The position numbers and the translations under genes were made by a program. From the NCBI RefSeq assembly GCF_021347895.1, contig NC_067121.1:29623974-29687973 (forward strand): DNA of 64,000 bases. The letters are read 5' to 3'. Each line of letters opens with the position of its first letter. Within the stretch, counting starts at the first letter, position 1. Below the pieces are notes generated by a model, which worked only from the letters and a program-made list of their open reading frames with translations, was not told where the DNA came from and ran no database searches. Of the stretch, positions 41,201-52,383 are shown piece after piece. This DNA is from Acanthochromis polyacanthus (taxonomy: Eukaryota > Chordata > Actinopteri > Pomacentridae).

Positions 41201-42087
41201 ACTAGCAACTGTAACCACAGTCTGCACTTTTTATGTGTTGGTGGGCCTCATCTGATCTTGCTTCAGGGTTTTTGTGCTTATGTTACAACACTATCATGGG
41301 ATGTTGCTTTCACAAAATGAAACTTGTTGCTCTCTACACTACAGCTTAGTTTAGATCAGAAATGTTGTTTTTTGTACAGCTGTTTATGATAGAATTAAGA
41401 GTATGCTCAACTGTATTTTTTTCACTCAAAGTAAGTGTTGAAACACCTGTTAGTGTTGTTCACTGATGAACTCTTACAGTTGCTGAATCAGAACAAATGT
41501 TTTACTCACGGTTTCATGTCGTGCCCAGTGTCATATAATTTCCCCTGGTACTAGTTTCTCTTCCTGCTTTCCCTGAATGTTCCTCATTTCCTTTCTCCAG
41601 AAGTCCATTGTGGAAACGATTTAATATTTCAGGTTGCCTATCTGTTCCATGTAAAACTGATTTGCACTCACATTAATCATTGCCTTGTCATGGACAGTGG
41701 ACTTTTCTGCCAAAAGCCCCTTGTGAGGTGAAAGTCAAACATAAGCCGCTTGTCCATTAACAGGAACAGACAGTGTTTCACACCTCACAATTTAACGCTG
41801 CTGACAGCTGAGATCGAGTCAGGGCTGTGAGAACCCTGTCATGGTTACACAGCCCCACAGGTGAATTGCAGGTCAGCGCGCACAGAGATTACTGTCAGCC
41901 TGAGTGAGTAACATTCAAACTATTCCTTCCTTTCTGGATTGATGATGTTTGCTTATGGTCTGGCCCAAATTTTATTAGACCTGCATTAATGGACTAAGTG
42001 AACCAGGGTAGCCAAGCTAATTGGATTCTAATCCTTGCTTGTTGTTTTATTCTTCTAATGTGCAGCACTTTGGAATATATGTGCATA
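41201..42087. other. Intergenic DNA, nothing recognised
   Basis: No exon, RNA gene or named repeat seen. Confidence 0.45.
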
Positions 42088-42337
42088 TATATGAAGAGTT
42101 GATTTGCAAAAACACTCCATTTTATACATTTTCAGAAAACTTTTTCTTATTGTTTGCTTGAGAGAATATCAATCAAACTGAAGTTGAGTAGCTCTGACTC
42201 AGTAGAAAATACATGACAAAATAGAGAAAATAATAATAACAATTATTATTATTATCTCAAGCAAACAATAAAAAAAGTTTTTTGAAAATTGATAAAAATG
42301 GAGTTATCTGTTTTTGCAAATAAACTCTTCATATGTA
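42088..42337. mobile_element. Palindromic fold-back MITE
   Basis: The left arm (about 42088-42168) and right arm (about 42251-42337) are reverse complementary with some mismatches. 'tattgtttgcttgaga' faces 'tctcaagcaaacaata', 'tttgcaaaaacactccattt' faces 'aaaatggagttatctgtttt', and 'tatgaagagtt' faces 'aactcttcata'. The loop of about 80 bp includes an AAT/ATT-rich stretch at its 3' end. There is no coding capacity. Confidence 0.8.
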
Positions 42338-43923
42338 GTATATACATCTTCACTTACCTTCATTACCCAAGTGGACAAAAGCAATAAAGCTTCCATGTCG
42401 CTTTGGGTGAATCCAAATAGCTAATAATTTGTATATTAAAAACATATAATGTGTACAGGAATTTCAGTGACAATTACATACCAATCAGACTGATGTATGT
42501 CATATTAAACTCATACTGAAATGAGAAATCTGGTCTAATGAGTGGATTCAGCTGATGTGTGTGCATCTGGTGTCAGAAGTGTTTACCTGACCTCAGCGGA
42601 ATAACTTGTCTGTATCTGTGTTGGATGCTAGGTACTTGCCACGACTTGCCTGCTTGTGAAGCCCCTTGCTAGTTCTTGCCTGCCCCACCTCACACTCAAG
42701 AAGCTTTGCAGCATTTCTGCAGCTGCTATTCTGACCTCCTGCAGTCCTACAGAGCAGTGGACCGGAAACTTCAAGTACATGCATGTACACACACACACAC
42801 ACACACACACACAAGGATGTGGAAGAGAGCCTGTGTGTGCTTCAGAGACAGAAAGTCTAGATGTGTGAAGATGTGAAAGTGCAAGTTGATAAAAGGATTA
42901 CCGCTTTGGCAGAACACTGCCTGGCGACCAGTTTTGTGAAAGAGGCAGCCAATACACGAACAGCGTCCCGCATTGACTCACACTGGCTATTTTTGACTTT
43001 GCTGTTTATCCTAGCATTAGCTGATTCATAGAAAACAGTAAATGTACTATATATCTCAAGCAAATTATTATGTTGACTTGATTACAGCAGACTATTTTTG
43101 TTTGCCTTCCATTTCTGACTGCTAACAGTGCTGATATGAAAGCATCCTGTGATCTCATGCATCCTGACTGCAAACCACACTGAGATCATGTGCTGCTATG
43201 AAGGTCGTCTACGGCAGTATTTCTTTCATTCTAACGGGACTTCCTGTTGTTGCCACATCATTAAGCAGCAGACGGCAGCCATCTAAGCCTATAGGTTTCC
43301 CCAAGGCTCCACTTTGCTTTATCACATGATGGCTCGAGCCCATAATCGTCTGAGCAATCTTGTGTCTGCAGGCACGCAAACTTTCCCAGCTCCAGAGCCA
43401 CCAGCTCGGGTCTGGCATGGCTGGAAATATACCGCCAGATACTGTTATTCCCACAAATGAAATGCTGAAATTTTTTACATCATGGTGGTTTGAAACAGAT
43501 GCTGTAGTATGGAGGTTTTCTTCAGCGGCTCTTAATTTCAGTAGAAAGTAATGTGGTTAAACTGTGGTCTGCATAAGCCAGATAACTGACCTTCTACGTG
43601 CTTTGAGGGTTGTAGAGTCATGATTGGGAAGTAAAAAAATTACAGTTTTGCAAATGTCATGTAATAATCAGTATATGGTATTTTTTTTAATTTTTGCTTT
43701 GATAAGTGTGTCGCTCTCACAGCTTGCGCTTTATTAAAGAATCAACAGTTTGAGTCGTGAAAATTACTGTTTATTCATATGTTTTTTTTACTTTTCCAGC
43801 CAACTTTTTAAAAATTTACATCTGGTCTGAATACATGCTGGTTTCCACAGTGTTTGCGTGTACAAGTCTAGTGCTCTGTGTGGAAGTACTGCATGTTAAT
43901 ACCATAAAGTGTGTACATATATA
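42338..43923. other. Intergenic DNA with a CA microsatellite
   Basis: It contains a (CA)n tract at 42787-42813. The segment around 43200-43450 has less A+T than its flanks and an open frame on each strand, but no protein family is recognisable. It could be conserved non-coding DNA. Confidence 0.4.
42787..42813. repeat. (CA)n microsatellite, about 13 units
   Basis: An uninterrupted AC dinucleotide run. Confidence 0.95.
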
Positions 43924-45091
43924 CACTCACCGGCCACTTTATTAGGTACACCTGTTCAATTGCTTGTTAACACAAATAGGTAATCAGCCAATCACATGGC
44001 CACAACTCAGTGCATTTAGACAACTTGGTGAAGTTCAAACCGAACATCAGAATGGGGAAGAAAGGGGACTGAACATGACATGGTTGTTGGTGCCAGAGGT
44101 CTGGTCTGAGTATTTCAGACACTGCTGATCTACTAAGATTTTCAAGCACAACCATCTCTAGGGTTTACAGAGAATGGTTTGAAAAAGAGAAAATATCCAG
44201 TGAGCGGCAGGTGTGTGGATGAAAATGCCTTGTTGATGTGAGAGGTCAGAGGAGAATGGGCAGACTGGTTGGAGATGATAGAAAGACAACAGTAACTCAA
44301 ATAACCTCTCATTTCAACCAAGGAATGCAGAAAACCATCTCTGAATGCACAACACGTCCAACCTTGAAGAAGATGGACTACGGCAGCAGAAGACCACATT
44401 GGCAGCCACTCCCGCCAACATGAACAGGAAACTGAGACTACAATTCACACAGGTTTACCAAAATTGGACAATAGAAGATTGGAAAAACATTGGTCTGATG
44501 AGTTTCCATTTCAGCTGTAACATTCAGATGACAGGGTCAGAATTTGGTGTTAACAACATGAAAGCATGGATCCATTCTTCTTGCATCAATGGTCCGGGCT
44601 GCTGGTGGTGCTGTAATGGTCTGGGGGATACTTTGCTGACACACTTTGGGCCCTTTAGCACCAACTGAGTATAGTTTAAAAGTCACAGCTACCTGTTACT
44701 AACCATGTCCATCCCTTTATGACCACAGTGGACCATCTTCTGATGCTACTTCCAGCAGGATAATGCACCTCGTCACAAAGCTCAAATCATCTCAAACTAG
44801 TTTCTTGAACATGACAATGAATTCACTGTACTCCAATGGCCTCCACAGTCACCAGATCTCAATCCAACAGAGCATCATTGGGATGTGGTGGAACGGAGAT
44901 TGGCGTCATGGACGTGCAGCCGACAAATCTGCAGCAACTGTGTGATGCTATCATGTCAATATCCACCAAAATCTCTGAGGAAAGTTTCCAAAACCTTGTT
45001 GAAAGTTTGATACGAAGATTACATTTCTGAAGGCAAAAGGTGGTCCAACCCTTTACTAGCAAAGTGTGCCTAATAAAGTGGCCAGTGAGTG
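43924..45091 (+). mobile_element. Tc1-like transposon (DD36E spacing), both ends present
   Basis: The left end 'cactcaccggccactttatt' plus 'aggtacac' and the right end, whose complement reads 'cactcactggccactttatt' plus 'aggcacac', differ at two positions. Both are flanked by TA (43922-43923 and 45092-45093). The 1168-bp length is close to a full Tc1-like element. A related non-autonomous copy starts about 90 bp downstream. Confidence 0.92.
44080..45030 (+). pseudogene. Inactivated DD36E-type Tc1 transposase
   Basis: Core pieces lie in shifting frames: RKLRLQFTQVYQNWTIEDWK near 44420-44490, then a distorted GGGGVMVWG-like segment, then YFQQDNAPRH with the catalytic Asp codon at 44759-44761. 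Exactly 36 in-frame codons later is the Glu codon of NPTE at 44870-44872. Between them the 13th codon is TAG, a nonsense change. Frameshifts occur upstream. It retains both late catalytic residues but cannot give a full protein. Confidence 0.85.
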
Positions 45092-45179
45092 TATACACAG
45101 TGCAAAGTCAACTGCATGACAGAGATCAGGATAGAGTGGTAACACAACACATAAGACTCGCAAACAGCATTTTATCCAT

Positions 45180-45541
45180 CCATCAGCCAATTTATTAGGT
45201 GCATGTGATATCTTATGTGAACTAATACAACAGCTTGGCCATACTTTCTGCTTCCATTAAGCTTCTACTCTTGTATTACTCAGGTCATAGTGCACAGTAG
45301 TGGTGCACTGAACTGCATCATGTTTAAAAGTGTTCCTAGTATTTTGTCCACTCCATTAACATACAAGTAGGAGGGCAAAACAGTAAGAACACGTTTAAAT
45401 GCACTGCAGAAAAGTGCACCACCCCCACTCACTGTGACCTTAATAATAAAATCGTAGAAGCTTCATAAAACTCAAATTTACGGCTGTATTGGATTACACT
45501 GGATTTGACAGGTGTTCCTACTGAAATGGCCAGTGATTGTA
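45180..45541. mobile_element. Non-autonomous Tc1-family element (MITE)
   Basis: Degraded ends, 'cagccaatttattaggtgca' on the left and 'ggtgttcctactgaaatggc' plus 'cagtgattgta' on the right, resemble the termini of the neighbouring Tc1 copy. Inside it matches a common teleost short element ('caccacccccactcactgtg', 'aataataaaatcgtagaagc', 'ttcataaaactcaaatttac'). There is no coding capacity. Confidence 0.75.
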
Positions 45542-47735
45542 GGTTTGGCGTCTCTTAATTTATTACCTCATTTCCACAGAACACTGTTGTTTCGACTAAT
45601 ATGCCAGTAAGTGTACAAAGGATCGGAATTCCACTAAATATCCATCACAATATGAGCTGAATTTAACAAGCTTGTGATATGTTTATGAACTTCTGGTACA
45701 AAAGTCACACCAAATTTCTCCTTTTTCATTTCCTACTGCAGCCAATGACCTAATATATTGTGAGGTAACGTAGCATATCCAAATAAGACTTGGCTATTTC
45801 ATTTCCATGTGCCAGATAGTGTGGCGTAAACCAGACTTCATTACTCGCCTTGCCATTGAGTAATAAATGTTGACAATGAGCACAACTGGACTGTGCTGCT
45901 CCCACTTTCATTCGGACTATCAATGTCCCTACTTTTTCTGTTATTTAAATCCTGTCTGTTATTGGTTAACTAATATTTACAGATTGCTGAGAGGACAGTG
46001 AGCAAATCAGATTGTGTCTTTGGTGTCGCCTCTCTCCGCTGGAAGTACTGCTGTGTGTTGGTGATTGATCATATTCTGTCATTCCACAGTACTCGTCTGG
46101 GTTATACTCACAATCTGAGGACTTGACAGCTGCAGCTGAAAAGGTAATAGCTCTTTCGATATTTCATAAAACACAGAGACATTTCATTAGTTCTGGTAAT
46201 TTATGTTGTATGTTTCTACAGGAACCAACAACATGTGTTACACATCCTCAAGTTTAACAGTAGATTGGTATCTCATCCATTGGAAACAACATAAACGCTA
46301 CATCCTTAATTCGGAACTACAGTTCAACTGACAATATGTTCACAGAGTTTTACACTGTCTGACCAGATCACAATAAGAAGCGTGAGAATATATGAAAAGA
46401 CTAAATGGTGCACATTATATGTTGTGAGAAATGATGGAGGCATTGTTTCTCTGCTTGTTTAATCTACACCACCATAGATAAAGGGTTGAAACAAAAAGCA
46501 GGATTATTTTTGCGCCAAGGATGAATCCCTGACATTGGCCTGGTGGGGCTTAAAATAACCTCCCTGTTGTATTCCAGGAAGGTAGATAGTCACTCTGTAA
46601 GTAGAAACACCCATGAGGAAGCCATATGTGGCGCATTCTACTTTTTGTGCACTGTATTTTACAATCTGTAAATATTGAACTTTTTTTAAGCTTCAGCAAA
46701 GGTGGTTGTCTGGTTTGGAAAACTGTTGACAGGGATCGGCTTGCTGTTATAGCCTGTATCAAGCCTTTAGGCTCAGCTAAAGTCCATAAAATGAACATGC
46801 TACAAATCTTCTCCTCTAACACAACCATGTAACTGATTTCCAGAGATGTCCAATGGTTGAATTCCTCCATGATGGATAAACTATTCATAAATAGCCCAAG
46901 ACCTAAATTAAAATTTAATGCATCCATTTCCAAACTGATCTGATTTGTTGAGTCAGGGCTTTAGTTGTAAACTTGACTAGCTATGTGGGTTTAATGAGGT
47001 CATGCACAAGAAAGAATTAGTGGTTAAGCTTTTAAAAGGCTGAGAGCAGTTTGAAACTAACAAAAACTGCATTGGTTTTAAAGTGCAGTAATTAGCACAT
47101 TGTGTCTTGTTTGGTTTGGACATCCGTACACAAGTGGACAGCCGAGACACATCAGTGTTAAGTGCCTGTCATGTATCTCCAAGGTGTCCAGCTTGTCACC
47201 TGTGCTCAGAATTTGTTATTGCCTGTCACTTGAGTGAGACGGTCAAAGGGTCAGTCTGTTGTTAGGCAAGCATCGGATTTGTGGTGCATGGACCACATAA
47301 GTAAATAAATGATGAGAAATGAGTTAAATGCATGGTCTTTTTCTACTGTGAGATAGGCAGCGAAAAGTCATTTCCGACTTGCAAAAGAGTGCAGTGCAAC
47401 AACCACCGCCTTCATGACACGTTTTCTTGTTGTGTCATTGTTGGGTATGCAGCAATACACGTTAAAGTTTACACTACCAAAGATATGCGACCTTCATCTC
47501 AGATGACTTTGGCAAGTGGTTTGACTGTTTGAACAACAGTGTGTATTGGTGGTTGTTTAGTTACATTTAGCCCTGATGTCAGGCTTCCTCAACAACAATT
47601 TGAAGCTCAGGCCAATCATAGTTCCTCAAATGTCCACTTGTGACTGAAAACCACCATGTTTGTAAATATGCATGATTTTAGGCCTCAATACAATTTAAAC
47701 GGGTGCGTTACATAAAAATTCAACTGCCAAACTGC
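45542..47735. other. Intergenic DNA, no gene supported
   Basis: A minus-strand open frame of 127 codons at 46550-46933 has no recognisable domain, is A+T-rich like its flanks and overlaps a + strand frame. I do not regard it as a gene. Confidence 0.45.
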
Positions 47736-47960
47736 TGTCATGACTGTGGAAATTAGCTATAGAGATCAAAACTACTTCTTAAACCTGGCTGTAAACAAGT
47801 TTATACTATCTGCTGTAAAGTTGAGTATTTTAACGTGGAGGTCTTTGGGTACTGACTCAGTTTTGGAGTGAGCCTCAAGTGGACATTTGAGAAACTGCAG
47901 TTTTTGATAGTTTAGGTTTATTTTAGAGCCTCATAGGTTGGTGCTTGATGTCAACAGGGT
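47736..47960 (+). repeat. Dispersed teleost repeat, copy 2
   Basis: Same family and orientation as copy 1 at 40982. It shares 'tgtcatga', 'ggaaattagctatag', 'ggctgtaaacaagtttat', 'ctgctgtaaagttgagtatt' and 'gagaaactgcagtttttg'. Confidence 0.65.
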
Positions 47961-49839
47961 CCGACAGGGTTGTGGCTATATATGGGAATTATTTACTGTT
48001 ACAATACTGTATCATAAAACTAAACCAACACCTACTAACTGCATGCTGAGCTAAACTGGCTCTAACTTTGTATTTAGCATAAGGGCATGAGAGTTCTAAC
48101 TAGCTTCTATTCACATATTTCCCAATATGTCAGACTCTGAGCACTAGATTGCAGTGTAATGTCATTTTCTCTGTCTCAAATACCTTCACTTGTAAATACA
48201 TTTCTGGCCATTCAGTCCCATTGCTGTTGTGTAAGATTCTGGATGTGGTGTATGCTGGTAAAAACTAACAGGCAGAAAAGTCTATTAAAGAAAAGAGAAT
48301 TAAATGTTTTGCTTAGTAATTTTTCACTGAGAGGCCTTGGCCAACATTGTTGCAACACTAAAAGGAACATTAGTTCCTTCTGGTTAAAGAAGAGTGACAG
48401 GGCTACAGGACTTCATCTCCTCCAAGAGGAAGCATTAAATACAGTCGGTGGCTGCAGTCCAGATGGTGCAAAGCATGGTAAATAAATAAAAGGGCAGTGA
48501 AACGTGTTGTTTCTTCAGACACGGTACCTCTTGTCTAGTTATTAGTTTCTCTTGAGCACATGTTTATTTCCCACTGCCTTCCCACCAGGGCAAAAGCCAC
48601 ACCAATGAGCAGACACTTCATCTATGATTCAGATGATACAACAGTAAATTATTTATTCTGCCACAGTTAAGTCTGGCTGTACTCGTGTAGGACTCACACT
48701 CTGAGAGATGCTGAGAACAAACGCGGAAAAGTGTGTTTTATGACACTGTTGGTGATTGAGCTCAGCAGTGAGCTCATTCAGATTGCTACTTTTTGCATAC
48801 TACTAATAAAACATGCACTTGGTACTGATATTGCATTTGCATATTAAGTTTGATAACACACTGTAGCTTATGATTAAGGTGAAAGACAAGAATCCACAAT
48901 GAGTATCTGAGGACATTGTTGGATAGAGGTTGTGTGGTGATAGATTTAATCAGGCGGTTTACAGTCTCTACTGAGCAGCTTCCCTGAGATGGAACATTTG
49001 CATCATATCTCCCAGTATAGTCACTTGCATGTACAGTAAACCATGCAATAAAGGATGGAAATTACCATCAGCCTGTACCACTGGTAACTGATTCCTAAAC
49101 GCCACAATTAACACATGAAAGGCATTACTTTTTCATCATTCCACTCTTTCCATCACATGCTGATCTATGGTACCTTTTAGTTCCTGGAATGAGCTTAAGA
49201 GGAAGTTTGTGCACTGCAGAAACTGTCTGTACTACACTCAAAGAAGATAAAATGCTAATTTCAGTGAGCTAATGGTATCACTGCAGGTGGTAGTGATTTC
49301 AAAAATCCACCCGGGATGAAGGACTGAATTTTCATTGTGGCGTGTATTTCTGGTATCATGGCAGACCTGTCTGTGAAGACTACAGTGCTCTGTTATTTAT
49401 ATGTTTACCAGTCTGAAAATAATTAGAGCAATCAAAGCATTGGGGCGCAACAGTGGAAAAACAGGGGAAAAAAACACACTTGTAAAATTACTGAGTCACG
49501 TTTCAAGCGACAGTGGGTCAAATTAATTCGGATGTGGTTTCATCTGGACAACCGGAATGAGGATAGAAAGAGAAGCAAATGTGCAAAACAAATGGTGCAT
49601 TCCCCTTCAGAAACACAGCTTCTGACTAGCGGCCAAATAAATTACATTGGACTCTCCAGACATGGTTAGAGATTGGAAAATGTTCTCTTCTTACATTGTT
49701 GTTCTCTGGTTATTGATCAGTCTCTTTTGTAAGTGTGGGGTAAATTAATGATCCCTGAGCCAAAAGGCCATGAAGAGTTGCTAAGTCACCGGAGCTTCTC
49801 TGAAAAAGCCTGTGATCCTGCTTCACCTCAATAGGCTAA
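47961..49839. other. Intergenic DNA, nothing recognised
   Basis: No exon or named repeat seen. The open frame at 48159-48485 has no family features. Confidence 0.45.
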
Positions 49840-50360
49840 GTGTGTGTATGTGCATATCTCGTGTATGTATTTTATTCTGCTGGCTAATCTCCTGACCCCA
49901 GATGGAGAACAGTGGGTGAGCAGATTCTATTTCCTGCTTGATTCAATATTAATAGATCGGCATGCTACTCCGCCACAGTCTTTGCAGGACACAAACGGAA
50001 CACTGACGCCTCCCACCCTCTCTTACCTTGGCTCTCGGCCTAACAACTGCTTATGCAGGATACGAGACCCTGTGAACACAAACAAGACGCAAGATCAGCA
50101 AGGAAAACTGAATAAACAGAGTAACCTGAGCAGGTGTGAAGGGCAGGAGTATGAATCCACCGCCACTGCAATCTGCCGTGAGCAGCCACACGATAGGTTG
50201 AAAGCCCAACTGGGATTGAGGATAACACGCAAAGTCTGCGGGGGCCATTCTATTGAGCACCTTAGCCGAGATAATTTCAATCGAAGTTATTCTCCTTGTT
50301 AAATCACCGTGCCTGTTCACTTTTATGGAAATATCCCCTCTTCATGCCGCTTTCCATTTG
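49840..50360. other. Unique-looking block upstream of st3gal3, possible conserved non-coding element
   Basis: This block is less A+T-rich than its flanks and has no repeat signature. It carries a 152-codon + strand open frame (49844-50302) and several minus frames of 60-90 codons. The predicted peptides lack any domain I recognise, and no splice context suggests an exon. The overlapping open frames may only reflect low stop-codon density. It could be a regulatory element 1.6-2.2 kb upstream of the st3gal3 promoter. This is a weak inference. Confidence 0.25.
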
Positions 50361-50728
50361 AGTGCTAATGGTTTGCAGTGAAAGTGACAGCTAGTTGTGG
50401 GAAATGCCTTAAACAGCTGAATCTAAATCTAGTTTCTATATGTGCATGTGCTTGACTGTACATGTGCGCACAAGAATATAAGCTGGCAGCTCGTATTTCA
50501 TGTACAGTGATAACCAAGAGTGTGGGAAAATATCATCAATGAGAAAAGTAAGCAAATTTATTGGTGAATTCTTGAAAGAATATGGGTTGTAGTGTGTTTC
50601 AGTGCAGATCATGTTTACATCTATGCTGATTTTAAACACAAAACTTATATAGGAAGTAAATAACTTATAATTTCTCTCATTTTTGGTGCATGGAAATGGA
50701 TTTTGCTGTCTATATGCCAGTGTGTAAG

Positions 50729-51438
50729 TCCAGCTAGCAGTGAATGTTTCCCCAACAGTGACGAACAAAACCTACAAGTTCTAATAATGTTTTAAAGAAA
50801 ACATTTTGGTCTAATGATGAAAGAACGTTTTAAGGATATTCATCATTTCCAATAATGTTTTCATGAGCTTAAAGTTCAGCTAGGACATGAACTGCAACAT
50901 TCAGAGGATGTTTGGAGGAAGCTGTCAGGGTCACACAGATTATGTTCCACGATAACAAAGAACACGCGTTCTCAAGCCAACTTTCAAAATAGGTTTTCAA
51001 GACGTTTTTCAGTTCTCCAATGACATTGTGGCTTTGATAAAATGCTCCTGAATTGTTCAATGCTAACAAAGGTAGAACTTTTTCTAAAAGTTTTTTTTGG
51101 CCTTTTGTTAGGAAAGTAGGAGTAGCCCCCGTTCATGGGTCACCTGCTCAATCAGTTGAGCTATCTGGGCGCCCAGAGGTGGAACATTTTGTTTGCAATG
51201 TTCTGAGGATGTTTTGGTGAACATTCTTTTATAAAATATCACCACAATGACACCCAAAGTCACCGGGAGGATGTTTGCAATGCAGCTTTCGAAAAATACT
51301 TCAAGAATATTGGTGCATGATGGACAAGTTGTTTTTGGAGAACATCATACTACCTTAAGGAGAACATTCCAGAAATTTAGAAAACATTACTAGAACGTTC
51401 TTAGAATGTTTCTAGAACCAGAAAATTGTCGCTGGGCT
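50729..51438. mobile_element. Repeat element rich in AACATT/GTTCT words, with nested SINE piece
   Basis: The left side begins 'ccagctagcagtgaatgttt' and the right side ends 'gaaaattgtcgctggg', so the extremities resemble each other in inverse. In between, variants of 'gaacattct', 'gaacgttc' and 'aatgttttc' recur dozens of bases apart in both orientations, typical of a known teleost repeat. A tRNA-SINE fragment interrupts it at 51108-51176. There is no coding capacity. Confidence 0.6.
51108..51176 (-). mobile_element. tRNA-derived SINE fragment (head only)
   Basis: Read on the minus strand it gives 'gggcgcccagatagctcaac' followed by 'tgattgagcaggtgacccat'. This is the A-box half of a tRNA-like SINE head (A-box region 51147-51163). 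The B box and body are missing, so it is a severely truncated copy nested in the AACATT-rich element. Confidence 0.6.
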
Positions 51439-51920
51439 TGTGTGACTCTGGGTTGATCAATGTAAACAAAGTGATGTGTCCTTATATGTGAGCAGTAGTG
51501 GTTTGTGACAATTAACATTACCATCCTGAAAGTAATAATAGGAGGTAAACAAATCAGAATAAAGCATCCAAAACCACAAATGACGCTCATCAATGGAATT
51601 CTGGATGATGATGCTTCCTATGTTCAGACTAAACACTGAGTGTCAATGCAATTAAAGGCCTCTTGAATACTGATTTGGACAAATATTGGCCGAAACAAGG
51701 TAGAAAAGACCTCCAAGACTTCCTGCCATGTTAGGCTGTCAGACCGTAGCCCTTTTCCACCTCCTATAAGCTCTGTGTAGGATGAAAACATGCCTCCCAC
51801 CTGGTCAATCAAAAAGCAGTGCTGGGCAAGCACATACCATTATAGTGTGGGGCAGGCAGGTCAACAAGCTCTATACATTAGTGCATCTCTATTATAGCTG
51901 CTGAGCAAGGTCTGCTACAG
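51439..51920. other. Spacer before the st3gal3 promoter
   Basis: A+T-moderate sequence without a recognised gene or repeat. Confidence 0.4.
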
Positions 51921-51975
51921 TGTGGTGTGTGTGTGTGTGTGTGGGGGGGGGCGGGGGGGTTGGTGTGTGTGTCTG
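51921..51975. repeat. (GT)n tract joined to G9-C-G7 run
   Basis: Alternating GT at about 51921-51942 runs directly into nine G (51943-51951), one C and seven G (51953-51959). A second short GT run follows. It lies 20-60 bp upstream of the TATA box of st3gal3. Alternating GT can form Z-DNA, and G-runs of this size can form quadruplex structures. Confidence 0.9.
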
Positions 51976-51980
51976 TGGGC

Positions 51981-51986
51981 TATAAA
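51981..51986 (+). promoter_or_regulatory. TATA box of st3gal3 (candidate)
   Basis: TATAAA in 'ggctataaacgcatataag' lies about 25-30 bp before a start expected near 52010. The predicted leader exon ends at a donor ('aagacaag' then 'gtaacg', GT at 52384). CpG content rises from about 52130 to 52750, marking a promoter region. Confidence 0.5.
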
Positions 51987-52009
51987 CGCATATAAGCACA
52001 TCCAGCCAC

Positions 52010-52383
52010 AAAGCATGTTCACAGCTGACCAGCAGAGAAGCACCACGTGAAGAAGCAGATGAAAAGGTGCATTCATCTTGGCTCGGCGAAAACAGGAGGG
52101 GGCATCATACCACGCCGAGAAACCTCATGTGACACACGAGCCGAGTGGCTGCTGATGGTGATCATGTTGATGGAGGAGCTGCCTTCTGTCACTCTTGATG
52201 CGAACTAGAGCCGCTGGTGAGGCAGGACTGGAGACACGCAGCGCTCGGCTCGCAGAGACTTCCCCACATTTCATCAAGATGGCTTGGAGAGGAGGGGGAA
52301 CGCGGTCGTTTTATCGACCTGTGCATTCTTTCAACTAAGGCTGCTGCCGTTCCTGACACGAGGACTCTAAGTGAAAAGACAAG
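52010..52383 (+). other. st3gal3 non-coding leader exon (predicted)
   Basis: The 3' limit is the donor at 52384. The 5' limit is only estimated from the TATA-like box. This CpG-rich sequence continues into the intron as a CpG-rich block to about 52750. The next leader piece is the exon opening at 54755 that contains the start codon. An ATG-initiated frame at 52435-52701 lies after the donor and is judged intronic. Confidence 0.45.

Noticed and set aside
46550..46933. 127-codon minus-strand open frame
   Set aside because: No recognisable family, composition like its flanks, and no neighbouring exon.
49844..50302. 152-codon + strand open frame upstream of st3gal3
   Set aside because: No domain, and several minus frames overlap it; kept only as a possible non-coding conserved block.
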